Shown one piece after another: positions 10,686 to 22,700 of a stretch of DNA of 64,000 nucleotides. Every line of letters begins with the position of its first letter. Position 1 is the first letter of the stretch. This DNA is from Lotus japonicus (Eukaryota; Streptophyta; Magnoliopsida; Fabales; Fabaceae), in assembly GCF_012489685.1 (NCBI RefSeq), contig NC_080044.1:66450732-66514731 (forward strand), read 5' to 3'. Below the pieces are notes generated by a model, which saw nothing but the letters and a program-made list of their open reading frames with translations, was not told the DNA's origin and did not search any database. The position numbers were made by a program, and so were the translations under genes.

Positions 10686-13234
10686 ATGGCTTCAAACCCT
10701 ACCTCCCCTAATCACTCTTCTTCCTCCTCCGAAAGCGACCCTGACTCCACCGCTGCCGGCGGCCTCCGTTTAGAGGTTCCGGAGATCCCAGCTCACCGAC
10801 TAAAAACCTACGCCACTCTGCCCCTTCCAGTCCAAGTAGCCCCCAAACACGAGGCTATAGATCAACCTTCCATCTTCCAAGATAGCGAACCCATTGTACA
10901 ATTCGTGAACTCCCTGGGTGGCTTGTCCAATGACGATGAGTTTAACGCCAAACTCAGGATCTGGGTTTGCAGTCCCGGGGATCGCCCCTGGCTTCACAAA
11001 CCAGACGGCGACGTAAAGAGATCCCATTTTTTCTTTGCGTACGAATACATGTTTAGCGAGCTTGGAATCAGGCTTCCTTTCTCGCCCTTCGTCCAAACCG
11101 TCCTCCGCGACATCAACGCGGCTCCCTGTCAACTCCACCCTAACGCCTGGGCCTTCATTCGATGTTTTGAAATCCTAAGCGCCGCTGTCGGCATCGCCCC
11201 ATCCCCCACCAGTTTCTTCTACCTTTACGACGTCGACCCCAAGTCCATCAAAAACAAAGGATGGATTTCCTTGAAGGCCCGAGCCGGCCGGAAGTGTTTG
11301 CATCCCCACAAAAGTAACGCGAAGTCCTCCTTCGCACGAAAGTACTTCCGTGTGGCGGTTCATCCCGCCTACCCAGAGGCATTCACCCTCAGAGACGGAA
11401 CCGCCCTCTTTCCTCTTTACTGGACAGAGAAGCCCAACGGGATCACCGATCCTTCAGAGGATTCCTTGTCCGCCAACGATAAAGCCTTTCTTAATCTCCT
11501 TGCCCCACTTCCCATCCTTGACTGCACAACAGTCCTTGAGGGCGCTGACCTCTCAAGAACTCCCAAATACTTAGGTTGCCCATAGCTCACTTTTATTATT
11601 GACATTTCCTTTCTCGACTCCTATGTTATTACTGATCGTCGTTTTTTTTTATTGTTACAGAAGATATGAATTTCACGAACGCCGAGCTCCTGAAGGCCCG
11701 CGAGAGGAGAATGGCTCGCTTTTCCCCAAAATTCAACACCGAGGGCGACGCGAAAAAACGGGGCGGTGCTGAGAACCAAGCCGAGAGCACCAAAGCTCCC
11801 AAGAGGAGAAGATTGACCAAAGCCTCCTCCGACGCCGGCACATCCAACCCTGGCGCTCAGCCCACCACTGCTGCTGCGCCTAAAGGCAAAAATGTCGCTG
11901 AAGCCTCTGTCGCCGCAGCTACCGAGCCAACCGCCGTACCAGCTTCTTCTCCTGCCTCCGCCGGTGCGACCGCTGCTGTTGCCGCTGAGTCCTCTATTGG
12001 CGCCACAGCCGCCTCCGCCGGCGTTAACGCCACAAAAACTGCTGCGTCTTCCGACACTCCTATTGGAGATAAGGAAAAAGAAAATGAAACCCCAAAGTCT
12101 CCCCCTCGCCAAGATGCGCCTCCTAGCCCGCCCTCAACACATGATGCGGGCTCCATGCCTTCCCCGCCTCATCAAGGGGAAAAATCCTGTCCTGGCGCTG
12201 CCACTACCTCTGAAGCAGCTCAAATTGAACAAGCCCCTGCTCCTGAGGTCGGTTCTTCAAGCTATTATAATATGCTCCCCAACGCCATTGAACCCTCAGA
12301 ATTCTTACTTGCTGGTCTCAACCGTGACGTTATAGAAAAAGAAGTTTTGAGTCGGGGCCTGAATGTCACCAAGGAGGAGACTCTTGCTTGCCTCCTACGC
12401 GCTGGGTGCATCTTTGCTCACACGTTTGAGAAGTTCAATGCCGCCAACGTTGAAGCTGAGCGGTTGAAGGCCGAAAGTGCTAAGCATCAAGAAGCCGCCG
12501 CTGCTTGGGAAAAGCGTTTCGATAAACTGGCGACGCAGGCAGGAAAAGACAAAGTCTATGCCGACAAGATGATTGGCACGGCGGGGATTAAAATCGGCGA
12601 GCTGGAGGATCAGCTGGCGTTGATGAAGGAAGAAGCAGATGAGCTCGATGCAAGCCTTCAAGCTTGCAAGAAGGAAAAAGAGCAAGCTGAGAAGGACTTG
12701 ATCGCCCGAGACGAGGCGCTGATTGCTAAGGAGTCAGAGCTTGCCATACTGTGCGCTGAGCTGGAGTTAGTGAAAAAGGCGTTGGCGGAGCAAGAGAAAA
12801 AGTCTGCGGAGTCCTTGGCCTTGGCGAAATCTGACATGGAGGCGGTGATGCATGCTACGTCCGAGGAGATCAAGAAAGCGACCGAAACTCATGCCGAGGC
12901 CCTCGCCACGAAAGATGCTGAGATTGCTTCCCAACTAGCAAAGATCAAAAGTCTAGAGGACGAGCTGGCGACGGAGAAGGCCAAAGCCATTGAGGCGAGG
13001 GAACAAGCCGCTGACATCGCCCTTGACAACCGCGAGCGCGGTTTCTACCTCGCCAAAGATCAGGCCCAACATTTGTACCCGAACTTTGACTTTAGCGCCA
13101 TGGGAGTAATGAAAGAGATAACCGCCGCAGGACTGGTTGGTCCCGACGATCCTCCCCTGATTGACCAAAACCTCTGGACAGCGACTGAAGAAGAAGAGGA
13201 AGAAGAAGAACAGGAGAAAGAAAACAATGAATAA
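10686..13234 (+). CDS. retroelement antisense ORF: Transposase_28-like domain plus coiled coil
   Basis: Two exons, 10686-11574 and 11661-13234, join across an 86-bp GT-AG intron (phase 1) into an 820-residue protein. The unspliced first frame would stop at 11585. Residues ~30-290 resemble the 'putative gypsy-type transposon' domain (Transposase_28/PF04195): an FFFAYEYMFSELGIRLPFSPF segment, then a CQLHPNAWAF segment, then an aromatic-rich C-terminal part. After the splice comes an Ala/Ser/Pro-rich linker with a basic KRRR patch (possible nuclear signal), then ~200 residues of heptad coiled coil rich in Lys, Glu and Ala, and a run of acidic residues at the C terminus. The frame is intact. The start is the ATG 216 bp below a TATA box; the open frame runs further upstream but without protein-like sequence. 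It encodes no known enzyme, and its role in the element is unknown. Confidence 0.82.
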
Positions 13235-15619
13235 TGTAATTTTTAACATTACTTTTATCTTTTACTGTCACCTTGTAGTGTACTTTTCCGCCATTCGTCT
13301 ATGTTTAAGCAACCCTTCGCCATAGCTTTTTATATCGCCGTTGGATATTTTGTAAGTCATATTGGAATGCTTTCGCCGTACACTACTCGCCTTCCCTCCT
13401 ATTCATTCGCCGACCTTATATCTTGCGCTATTTTTCACGCGTCATAATAACAATTGGGTTTGACAGCCAAAAGATGAAGGGCGAGCGCCCTTGGTCCGCA
13501 AGTCCACAAGCTCGAAGCAGGAGAGCGAAGTGTGTCTCCAAACTGTGACCGTCAATCTCTGTCCCCTTGTGATTCCCCTAGCAAGTCGCCCGTTGCCACT
13601 TTCCACTTGGTACGGCGTTCCTCGGCTGGCGGTTTCGACCAACGCGTAGGAACTATTCCCAAGTTTCTAGTTGCAATAGCTTCCCCGCCTAGAAGACCAC
13701 CTAGCCACGCTACCTGGCAGGATCAACAAAGGATGTGTAAAGCGTGTAGGTCGCCGACATGGCGCAAATGAAACACAAACCGCCAATAGCGCAAGGAAAT
13801 ACGCAAATACATGAATCTCCGATTGACGCGGGACCTAGAAAGATGGTGTACAAACGCCTACAAGATTAAGGAGTCGTGGTGGCCCGCCTTATATGACGTG
13901 ACTCGCTGAATAGAAGCTGGCTCGCCTGATGACATGGTTTCCCGCCAATCTCCCCCTCATCCGCCCCTCGTAGCATCTTCATGGATCAAGTTGCTTCCTG
14001 GGCGAGCCCCCTAATATGGCGAAGGGACTCAACCAGTCCACAAGACACCGAGCTCGAAGCATGAGAGCACAATGTGTCTTCAAGCTGAAGTCGCCGCCGC
14101 ATCGTCCCTAGGAGAAGATCCGCCCAGCACGCATGCTCCTTCACTCGCCATAGTCTACAAGTCCACCAGACTCTGTGTCCAAGTCATGAGGAGTAGGAGT
14201 ATCCTCACTTGCCGCATCGCCATCACCATCTCGCTTTAGCCTTATAAGAAATTAGTTTGACTTGCTCGCCACTCTCAGCGTAAGGCCGCCACCATTTTGC
14301 GGTAGGTCGCTACCCTCATTTTTGGCGGTAGGTCGCAACCCTCTTGCGGTAGGTCGCCACCATCTTGCGGTAGGTCGCCACCATTTTGCGGTAGGTCGCT
14401 ACCCTCATTTTTGGCGGTAGGTCGCGACCCTTTAGCGGTAGGTCGCCATCCTCTTGCGGTAGGTCGCGACCCTCTTGCGGTAGGTCGCCACCCTTAGCGT
14501 GAGGTCGCCACCCTTTTGGCGACTTTTGTGTGTCTAAAAACTGAGTCTTACAGGTCGCCACCCATAGCGTTTGGTCGCCACCCTTTGGCATGAGGTCACC
14601 ACCCTAGCGGTAGGTCGCCACCCTTGGTGTGATCGTCCCATTTCGGGACTCAAAGTGCTTTGGGTTCCAATGGCCAGTTGGATTACCAAAGCAGTGCTCA
14701 GTAGAATGGGCAATTTGTACCCCACACATCGCCAATGAATCCGGTGGTTACGTGGGCTTTTCCGGGGCTAATTTAGTTCATCGTGAAACTTGTTTCACTT
14801 TGTAACTAAATCGCGCCATCAGGAGCTTGTCCCACCCAATAACAAACCGCTTATGGAAGAGTCTTCCAAGTTTCATAAAACTTTAATGGTGTGCCTCAAT
14901 TCACCCACTCCTTCTCTTTGATCCGATTTGCTCCTCTCTGTCTGAATCAAAACCAGTGAAGACAATATAACTTCTAATATCAACTTCAAAATAAGAAAAT
15001 TAGGAAATACAACAACTGAGAAGGGAATCAAATGAAAGATGGAGGAAAAGTTTGAAGGAATTGGAAAATTTGTTGCCAGCGATCTTAACCATAGCAACGC
15101 TTTACTCGCCAAACTTCCACGGCCAAAACAAAACGTGCCCGCCAGAATTCCGCTGCCGGAGTAAAACGTGCTTGCCAGATTCCAACGCCAGCGACGTTCT
15201 CCCGCCGCCGAACTCCATCGCCAACAACACTTGCTCGCCGCCTAACCTCAAAACGTGCTCGCCAAAGCCAACGCGTGCTCGCCAAAGCAAACGTGCTCGC
15301 CAAAGCAAAACGATCGCCAGAATTCCAACGCCTCATAAAAAAAACGTCTCGGGATTGGCTCTGCTCTTCATGTATTGTGCTCTGGACAGATTCCTCGCCT
15401 TCGTTCTTTTCTTCATCATTACCAATCTGCTCTCCCTCGCCTACATGCTTCCTCGATCTGAAGCTTCACCCCTGTTGACGCTCTTCATTGTCGGTCTAAA
15501 CCGTGTTGCTCCGATCTGCCATCGCTGGATGCGCCTTGAAGAATCTCGATCTGTCATTCTCTCGTGAACGCACCTTGTTCTTTCCCCTCCGCCTTGCCAC
15601 CGATCTGAAACTCCTCCTT
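13235..15619. other. non-coding spacer of the LTR element where pol is absent
   Basis: Only short frames occur, none resembling protease, reverse transcriptase, RNase H or integrase. The spacer repeats the phrase 'agtccacaag...gctcgaagca.gagagc' near 13502 and 14036, related to the sequence beside the 3' LTR at 9798. It also holds the minisatellite at 14286-14627 and a short 'cgtgctcgccaaagc' array at about 15249-15310. The ~75-residue frame at 15496-15720 (minus) overlaps the gag end in another frame and may be a frameshifted remainder of gag. Confidence 0.65.
14286..14627. repeat. minisatellite, ~20-25-bp unit 'gcggtaggtcgccaccct'
   Basis: About fifteen units built on GGTAGGTCGCCACC run head to tail, broken near 14515-14550 by a non-repeat patch. 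They lie within the LTR element spacer and drift in sequence towards the right. Minisatellites in untranslated spacers are common in Tat-type elements. Confidence 0.85.
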
Positions 15620-16582
15620 TTATCGCTGCTTGGGCGACGTGTCGCCCTTTTCCAACTTCGCGCGCTTTCTTTTGAAAGCGTCGTCCTCCTCATCAAGAAT
15701 ATAAGTGCTGGCGCGAGCACGCATCTCCTCCATCGAACGCGCCGGCTTACGTGTTAATTTGCTGTTCAACCCTCCCGGTAGCAAACCGTTTTTAAATGCT
15801 AAAGCACAAGCTCGAGGCTCCTCGTCCTCAACCTTGACCGACGCTGCGCTGTACCTTGCCATGTACTCTTTCAGTGATTCTCCTTCTTGCTGGAGAATAT
15901 TATATAGGTCGTTGATCGTCACCGGCTGATTCTTATTCGCCGAGAATTGCACTAGAAACTTGGATGAGAAGTCTCTGAAATTTGAAATCGATCCGCGCGG
16001 CAAAGTTGTGAACCACGCCATCGCCGTCGATTTGAACGTCGATGGAAACATCCTGCACTTCACCGCATCTGACGCCGCAATTATCACCATCTTCGTATTA
16101 AAATACAGAAGATGATCCTTCGGATCGGAATCTCCGCTGTAAGAATCCAGAACTAACGTTTTCATGTTATCCAGAATCGCCACACTCTCGACATCTTCCG
16201 AGAACGGACGGAACTCAGCCACGGAATCTGCTTCTCTGCTTCCATCACCTCGCTGCTCGCGGCGGTAGAAATCTAACTGAGCCTGTAGATGCTCATTCCG
16301 CTGCTGGATGTTGCCAATGCTGCGCATCAAATGGCGCCATTGCTCCTGCGTCACCGCCGGTTGTTGTTCCGGAGCAGGTGAATTCTCTGGTGAGCGCTCC
16401 AGAGATCCCACCTGTGAAGGCGATGGAGGAGGTGGTGGTACAGGAGGTGATGGAGGAGGAGAAGGCGATTGTACTCCTGTCGTTCGTACCGGAGAATCCA
16501 GGACCACACGATGAGGCCGCCGAGGCGGCGAAATCCGCTGTCGCATTGGTGAATGATGTTGCCCCCTGCGTCGAGTCTCCAT
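15620..16582 (-). CDS. gag polyprotein of the LTR element (capsid-like)
   Basis: The 320-residue product starts at the first ATG (METRRR...) after the primer-binding site and leader. A Pro/Ser-rich N-terminal third is followed by a short coiled segment and a Retrotrans_gag (PF03732) capsid domain at about residues 130-280. Key features are the W-F-T-T-L-P motif, 'SISNFRDFSSKFLVQF' and the ESLKEYMARY helix. The C terminus is Lys/Arg-rich. No CCHC zinc knuckle is seen before the stop, so the usual nucleocapsid end may be lost or shifted out of frame. It could still assemble particles if other element proteins come from relatives; that is inference. Confidence 0.88.
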   Translation of the reverse strand: METRRRGQHHSPMRQRISPPRRPHRVVLDSPVRTTGVQSPSPPPSPPVPPPPPSPSQVGSLERSPENSPAPEQQPAVTQEQWRHLMRSIGNIQQRNEHLQAQLDFYRREQRGDGSREADSVAEFRPFSEDVESVAILDNMKTLVLDSYSGDSDPKDHLLYFNTKMVIIAASDAVKCRMFPSTFKSTAMAWFTTLPRGSISNFRDFSSKFLVQFSANKNQPVTINDLYNILQQEGESLKEYMARYSAASVKVEDEEPRACALAFKNGLLPGGLNSKLTRKPARSMEEMRARASTYILDEEDDAFKRKRAKLEKGDTSPKQR

Positions 16583-16727
16583 CCAAACCAGAAACGATGC
16601 AAACTCGATTGGAAAACCAATCACTAATCACAGAATCAAAATCAGAAAACCAGAGAATTGCCTCATCACAATCAGAGGTAACTTCATGCACAATCAATCC
16701 ACGTGAATGGGAGTAGAGAGTTTACAG

Positions 16728-16745
16728 TCCCCACAGACGGCGCCA
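16728..16745 (-). other. primer-binding site of the LTR element
   Basis: On the minus strand TGGCGCCGTCTGTGGGGA starts 2 bases after the 5' LTR. TGGCGCC-type sites at this position are usual in Athila/Tat-group Ty3/gypsy elements and prime first-strand synthesis from a tRNA 3' end. Which tRNA is used is not certain; tRNA-Asp is suggested for related sites. Confidence 0.85.
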
Positions 16746-16747
16746 AA

Positions 16748-17029
16748 TGTTCTGGGAATGAACATCGAAGAGAGGTATAGTACCTAGAGGTAGAGGGACT
16801 GTGCTAAGAGAGAATCAGAATGAGAAAGAGAGTGCTGAATTTCGAGTGTTCTTTCATCAAATGAGCCAAAAGTCCCTTACAATTGATAACTACCTCCTAT
16901 TTATAGAGCTTGGGTACTACCTCTTGGGCCAATTGGGCCTCCGAGATCAAGGCCCATCTGAAGGCCAGGGCCCCGCCTCAGGGCGGGATACATGCTGGGC
17001 GTTGCCCCTCTAGGGGCTCGCCCAGTCCA
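16748..17029 (-). repeat. 5' LTR of the pol-less Ty3/gypsy element
   Basis: This 282-bp partner of 9516-9797 shows no difference that I could see by reading both. Its minus-strand TATA box lies at about 16898-16905. The TSD copy TTCCC follows at 17030-17034. Confidence 0.93.
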
Positions 17030-17034
17030 TTCCC

Positions 17035-19331
17035 ATACCCGGCCAAAAATATACTAAATCTTTTAACAACTCATTCGAAGAGGAAATGAAGATGAAGACA
17101 AATTACGATTAGAAATGTAGGTCACTAATCCTGTCGTGTAGGGACGAAGTTTGCAAAGGAAACATGCTTTGATTGCCAAGATCCTTGGAGGAAGAAAATC
17201 TGGATGAAGTAGGGAGGAATGGCGAAAGGAAGCATTGAAGGGCTTGGATGTCGAAGTCCCATCAACAAATTTGTATCATCGTATCATTGAAGATAATTAG
17301 GTCAAATATGCAAAAACAATCATGGAAGTGGGACCACATAAATTACATACCCACAATTATTAGCTTATTGATAAACAAGAAAATCAGATTCGATAACAAA
17401 ACCAGCTAAGGGGAATCTAAAATTCACATAATCCAATAGTATTAATTTGATGATGTCGAGCAGCAGTTGTCCCACAAAGATGCACTGCCTCCTCACAGTA
17501 CGCGACAACCTTCAGGTCACATTGGTTAATGACGACAAGGCAATGAAGAAACTTCTTGAGGTCAACGATAGAAGACACCATAAACCTAGCTAGAAGTAAG
17601 TAGATTCCTAGGAAAAGCGAAGTCAGTTTCTTGTTAGCTTTTCAAAACTACATTACAACAAAAACAAGCAATGCATTTTTGTGTTTAGAACTCATAACTA
17701 TATAAAGGGAATTAAAGAAAAGACAAGTGAGAGAACTTGCGACATTTTATGCACATGAACTTATCTTTCTCCTACAAAGAAGGACCTAATACAAGGGATC
17801 CCCATTATTCTCTTATAATGAGTGTCCATGGTTGAGTTCATAGACCATTTCCTCATGTCATGTAATGTAAAAGGAGCAACTACTATCTTTACCAAGAGAG
17901 GCTTGTTCAAGGGATCATGGGAGAAATGCATTCCTCGCCTATCTCCTTGATGTGAGGAATCCAAGTCTTCTAGAATTGTTCATTAAGCCTGACAACTTTC
18001 TCTGCATTAACCTCAACAATTTTTTTTATGTAATTAATCATGTTAGGTATTATTAAAGCGACAAATATTAAAATTAGTTTGTAAAAACATCAATCAGTAA
18101 ATGCAACTTGAGAAAAATAATTTTAAAAATATACAAATATAAATATTTATATCAATAAAATAAAATAATAAGTATATTATTCTTTGAACTAAAAACTATA
18201 GATCATTCTAAAAAAATTTATTTAACATGAAATGAGAATTATATCAAAATTATGAAGTGGATCCCCTCTTTTCACCACGTTTTGGTAAACATTGCGAGAA
18301 TAATTTAACACAAAAAATCATGTTATTGGTATAAAAATAACTGTTAAAGTTACTCAATGACAATAATAAATATTGTTTTTTGTTTTCCAATAACATTTAT
18401 GAAAAATTTACTATATCACGCACACACACATTTTTAATCAAAATCATAACAGGAAGCCTCGTAAGAGTTCAAAAAACATGAAACACAAACATCATAACCC
18501 TACAAGAAACAACAAGAGAAAAACCAAACAACAAAAACACCCAAGAGAAGAAAACACACATAAAAAATGCAATGGGACCAAAAACCCTGAAAGAAAAAAA
18601 CCAGGAAACCCCCCCCCCTCCAACTACCCATGCCCAACATAAAAAGGAATCATCTAATCAGTATTGATTGGATTTGCATAGCTATTTTACTGAATGCAAC
18701 TTCATCACCATTGTTGCACCTACATCCTAAGTAGCTAAGCCCTCATGGCCCTAGTGATAACCCTTGGCGACGGTTGTGGCAAAAATTCTTGCATGCCACC
18801 CCATAGCTTTCATTCTGCGACGCCGCATCCACTAAGACAAGCTCCTAAAACCTTTTGGTCTTTCAAGAAGAAGGTGTTCCAAGCTCCTATGCGCTCCAAG
18901 CCCACCGAGTAGGATTGGATGGCGGGGGGGGGAGCACATCGAGGACAGCCAGAGGAGAAGCAGAGGAACACTAAATTAAGATGAGATATTTTAAATATGT
19001 TTAATGGTATTATATAGATATTATAAATATTTTTAATTGAAATAATAATATTATTTTTTTACAGCAATAGATTTTATTGAATTCATGATATGTCAAGCTA
19101 CAAGTCCTCTCGACAAAAGACAACAAAACTAACCATAGCCTACTCCTATTATAGGAAAACAACCTAACAAAAACCTAGGAAAATACAACGAAAACAAAAA
19201 CAAACCCAAACAAAAAATACAGTATGTAATGAAGAGATTGGATTTTTTTACGTAGTTATACATTTTTAATACTGTACTTAACGAATAATTAATTTTTTAG
19301 TATTTAATATAAAAAATGCATGAATTCAACT
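17035..19331. other. intergenic sequence with small unidentified coding-like pieces
   Basis: No full gene is seen. A ~46-codon minus-strand frame at about 17443-17585 (reading ...CDLKVVAYCEEAVHLCG...) and another at 17761-17964 look protein-like and could be exon relics of one degraded gene on the minus strand; I do not recognise it. The rest is AT-rich, with an adenine-rich/polycytosine stretch at 18470-18620 that may be a LINE tail on the minus strand. Confidence 0.35.
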
Positions 19332-19752
19332 AAAAAATTGGGTTCCCACTAGGGTGGATAACTTTATTTTTGGTCCACCGCTGGACCAAAGTTTAACACC
19401 ATTGGATCTGGAATCTAAGAATATTCTTCGGGATGAGTGGCTAGGATTCATTTGGTCATAAAAGGGTAAAAACGTAAACATCATCCTCTCTTCTAAAACA
19501 GAAGCATGTATGTAACCACAGCCACCACCGTATCCACCTTCAAACAACCACCACCGCCACCACCATATCCACCTTCAAGCATAACGAGATTACTCCTTGA
19601 AGATCTGGGACGAAGCCGTAGGCCAGGATGTACACAGCGACGACAAAGGCAACAACGTTGCAGACGCCGAAGTAGTTGGCTGCCTCGGCGGTGAGACTTC
19701 ACCAGAGCAAGAACGCGCCGGTGAGGAAGACGGCGAACGGAATCAGAGCGAG

Positions 19753-22700
19753 TGTAACACCCCGATTTCGGTGGCGTCACTTTAGTAACCAAAAAGAAAC
19801 TTAATGCGGAAAAACGTGAATATTTTTTTTTGTCGATAATATAAACAAGACTGAAATAAATAAAACTCTAATGCGAAAGATAACAGAACTAATATACAAT
19901 AATAATTACAGCCCCCGCTGTAAGTAGCAAACCACGTCACGAGTAAACCTCCAGTGACAGGAAGTAGTAGAAAGGTAACGCCCGTAGGCAATATGTACAG
20001 ACCAAAGTAAAGGTGAAGTGTCCGCTACACAAACCTCAAAAATGAGAATGAGTTAGCCCAATCGGCCTAAAAGAAGACCTCCTAAGTCCAACCAACTCTC
20101 TGTGATCCCCGTAGAGGAACCACACAAAATGCTATAGGCGGGAAACTACCCTGTCCCCAAAGAAACAAATGATGGTCAGAGCTAAGACTCTACTCCTACA
20201 CTAATCCTATCTCGAGGAGCTCACGCCAGCACTAAAACCTACATGCTAGCATGATCGTCGTCCGAATCTGAATCCAGAACGACCAAGTCTACAAACACTA
20301 TCCGTCCTCCCCTCGCAACCGCGATGCGCTCCGGTGCTGGACTCACGGGCTTAGGGCCCGATCCATGATCATCAATGATAGCAACCGTGGGTGAGCTGGA
20401 CTCTGAAGAAGTCGCTCCCACCGGCTCCTCCTCTGAGGGGTCCTCATCATCAGAGGATGATGGTGGTGGTGGTCCTAATCCTGGTCCGCAGTGCACTCCG
20501 GGCGGCAAGTTGAAACTGATAGTGCACCTCCTCAACACTCCCTCCATCAAGTGTCCTACTCTGTCTACGCGATCCTCCATGATCCTCCCCGAGTATGTCG
20601 CGCGATGGCTAGCGGGGTCGACCACCCACGCGCCGGGGTCATCCTGATCTATCATCTCATATCTAGTCCCCCCCGAAGGGTGGACTATCGAGAACCAATC
20701 CGCTAAAGACATCTGACAATGGGCGTAGTCCGCCAAAACACACACAGAAGACGCGAGGGTCAACTCCAAAGAATTATGTAAATAATATCACCAATAGATA
20801 CAGATAAGAGATTAGCCACTTAGGCTTATAGCTAGAGATAGCATCCTAGGGTTGCATATTCCACAATGACTATAAACGACAGTAATAACAACTAGCATGC
20901 ATCAAATAGAATTAACAATTATCAATCACACTCAGCAACTAAGTCAGTATGCATGTTGCATGAAATGCAGATGACGGTTAACCCAGTTAACCAATATGCA
21001 TTCCGGAAAGGATGGACATCAACGGATCAGCCCTAGCACCAACCACGGCGGGACCATTTCGGCCCGCGTGCCTCTTACACCACACAAAAGTAGCCAGATC
21101 AGCATAAAACCCGAAGGCCTGCCATTTCGGTCTGCTACTAAGAGTCGCCTAATAGCGCTCTTACGCGGAAATCCGGGTCTTATGACCATTTTGGAATCCA
21201 CCGAGGTCCGAAGTCCGTCTCGTGTTAATACCTCATTAATGGTGCATGAATGCGAAATGATTAGCCAAACAACGTCTCCGACCTCACTCGACACGTCGCC
21301 ACGTGTTCTAGCTAAATTAATGTCTCTAAAAGCTTACCCTAAGGTAAAGTCGATTCTGCGACAAAAGACACATCTTTACAAGAACACAATAACTCATGAT
21401 GATCTCCAAATCATCCGACTCATCTCCATCCGATGGTCAAAACTGCTCAACGAGCAAAGAGTATCAACATACTCGGAAACTACCTGTTTCCCGGCTTATC
21501 TCTCAGATAGCCCAACAACACAACTGCTCCCAGAGCACAAGAGTACCAACATACTCAAAACTTATAATTTTCTCAACACTTGGATCCGACGACACTTCTC
21601 GTTTTCCAAAACTAAGATTTGAATCATAAGCTTCCTTTCGAGTGTGTTATCATTATTTGAAGGTTTAGAGGTTGGTTAATGTCTTATGAATTTTCCTTAC
21701 AAAATAGATTTCCATTTTAGTCTTATTGCAAATCTTATGAGTCTTCAAGATCTCCTAACCTCAAATAACTCCCAGAGAATGTCTCGATCCCTTAAAACAA
21801 AACTAGGCCCGAATCCTCGTTCGTCCTGTCAAACTTCCTCAAAACTCTCATAAAGAAAAATCGACATGACCTGCCCGTTATTCTCACTCCTCAGTACCAC
21901 AATTATATATAGAATGGCATAGTTAAATCAACATAGTCAACCAACATGTCATATATATCAACACATCCAAACATAACCACTTAGCACTTAGCATATAAGC
22001 AAATATCACACATCCTAGATTAACCACTTAGCACATAACATGTAAGTCAATCTCAAAAGCAGTCAGTAGATGAATCATCTACATTGTCAGCCGAAGCCTC
22101 AGAAAACATTTTTCTAGTCAAACACAAACAAGTGCATAAACAGTAAATCAAGTCGAAAGCATCGACACTTAAGCATTAACTAAGGATTCAGAGAGTAGCC
22201 CTCACCTGTAGATTCTCCAGGATTCTCTTCGAAAGTTCCTTCACAATGAGCTCCTTGATCTTCAGGAAATTCTTCAAAAGAACCTTTAGAGTAAAACCAC
22301 AGAATTCCATCAAAAACTATCAGAAACTCAGTAATCAATACTCACTAAGGTTACACGAAGTAGTATACACTCCGAGGTACGATAATCTAGCGCGAAAGGA
22401 CAAGTTTTTGAAACAAGAATTTTCTTCCTCCCCCCCCTAGGGTGCTCGGCCACTATTGGTAATTAGGTGGGTCGATTTTTCTTCGATCAAACTTGGTTCC
22501 TAGGTTATTATTAGTCGTAACTAAGGGTATTCTAAACTCGGAAAAATTATCGGATCGAAAACTGTCGCAGGGGTATTTTGGTCAATATTTTTAGCTCAGA
22601 ATTTCAAAACTGAAATTTCGAAAAGCAAATTGGATGGGGACGTCACCAACGACGTTTATGACAACTAATCATACTAGCACTAAGCTAAGGCGATAGTTTT

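Larger units (their letters stand above)
9516..17029 (-). mobile_element. Ty3/gypsy-type LTR element lacking pol, with antisense gene
   Basis: Two 282-bp LTRs (TG...CA on the minus strand) bound a 7.5-kb element flanked by the 5-bp duplication TTCCC (9511-9515 and 17030-17034). In minus-strand order it has 5' LTR, primer-binding site, gag, a non-coding spacer with minisatellites, an oppositely oriented spliced gene (10686-13234) and 3' LTR. No protease, reverse transcriptase, RNase H or integrase frame could be found. An antisense extra ORF between the pol region and the 3' LTR is an arrangement reported for the Tat group of plant Ty3/gypsy elements, so this is probably a pol-less derivative needing enzymes in trans. 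The LTR copies look identical, implying a recent insertion. Confidence 0.93.

Noticed and set aside
14280..14640. CRISPR-like array of short repeats
   Set aside because: Units are contiguous without unique spacers and drift in sequence; this is a minisatellite in a plant retroelement.
20996..21622. 208-residue plus-strand frame in the solo LTR
   Set aside because: It runs against the LTR transcription direction and has a scattered, non-domain composition. I treat it as a chance frame.
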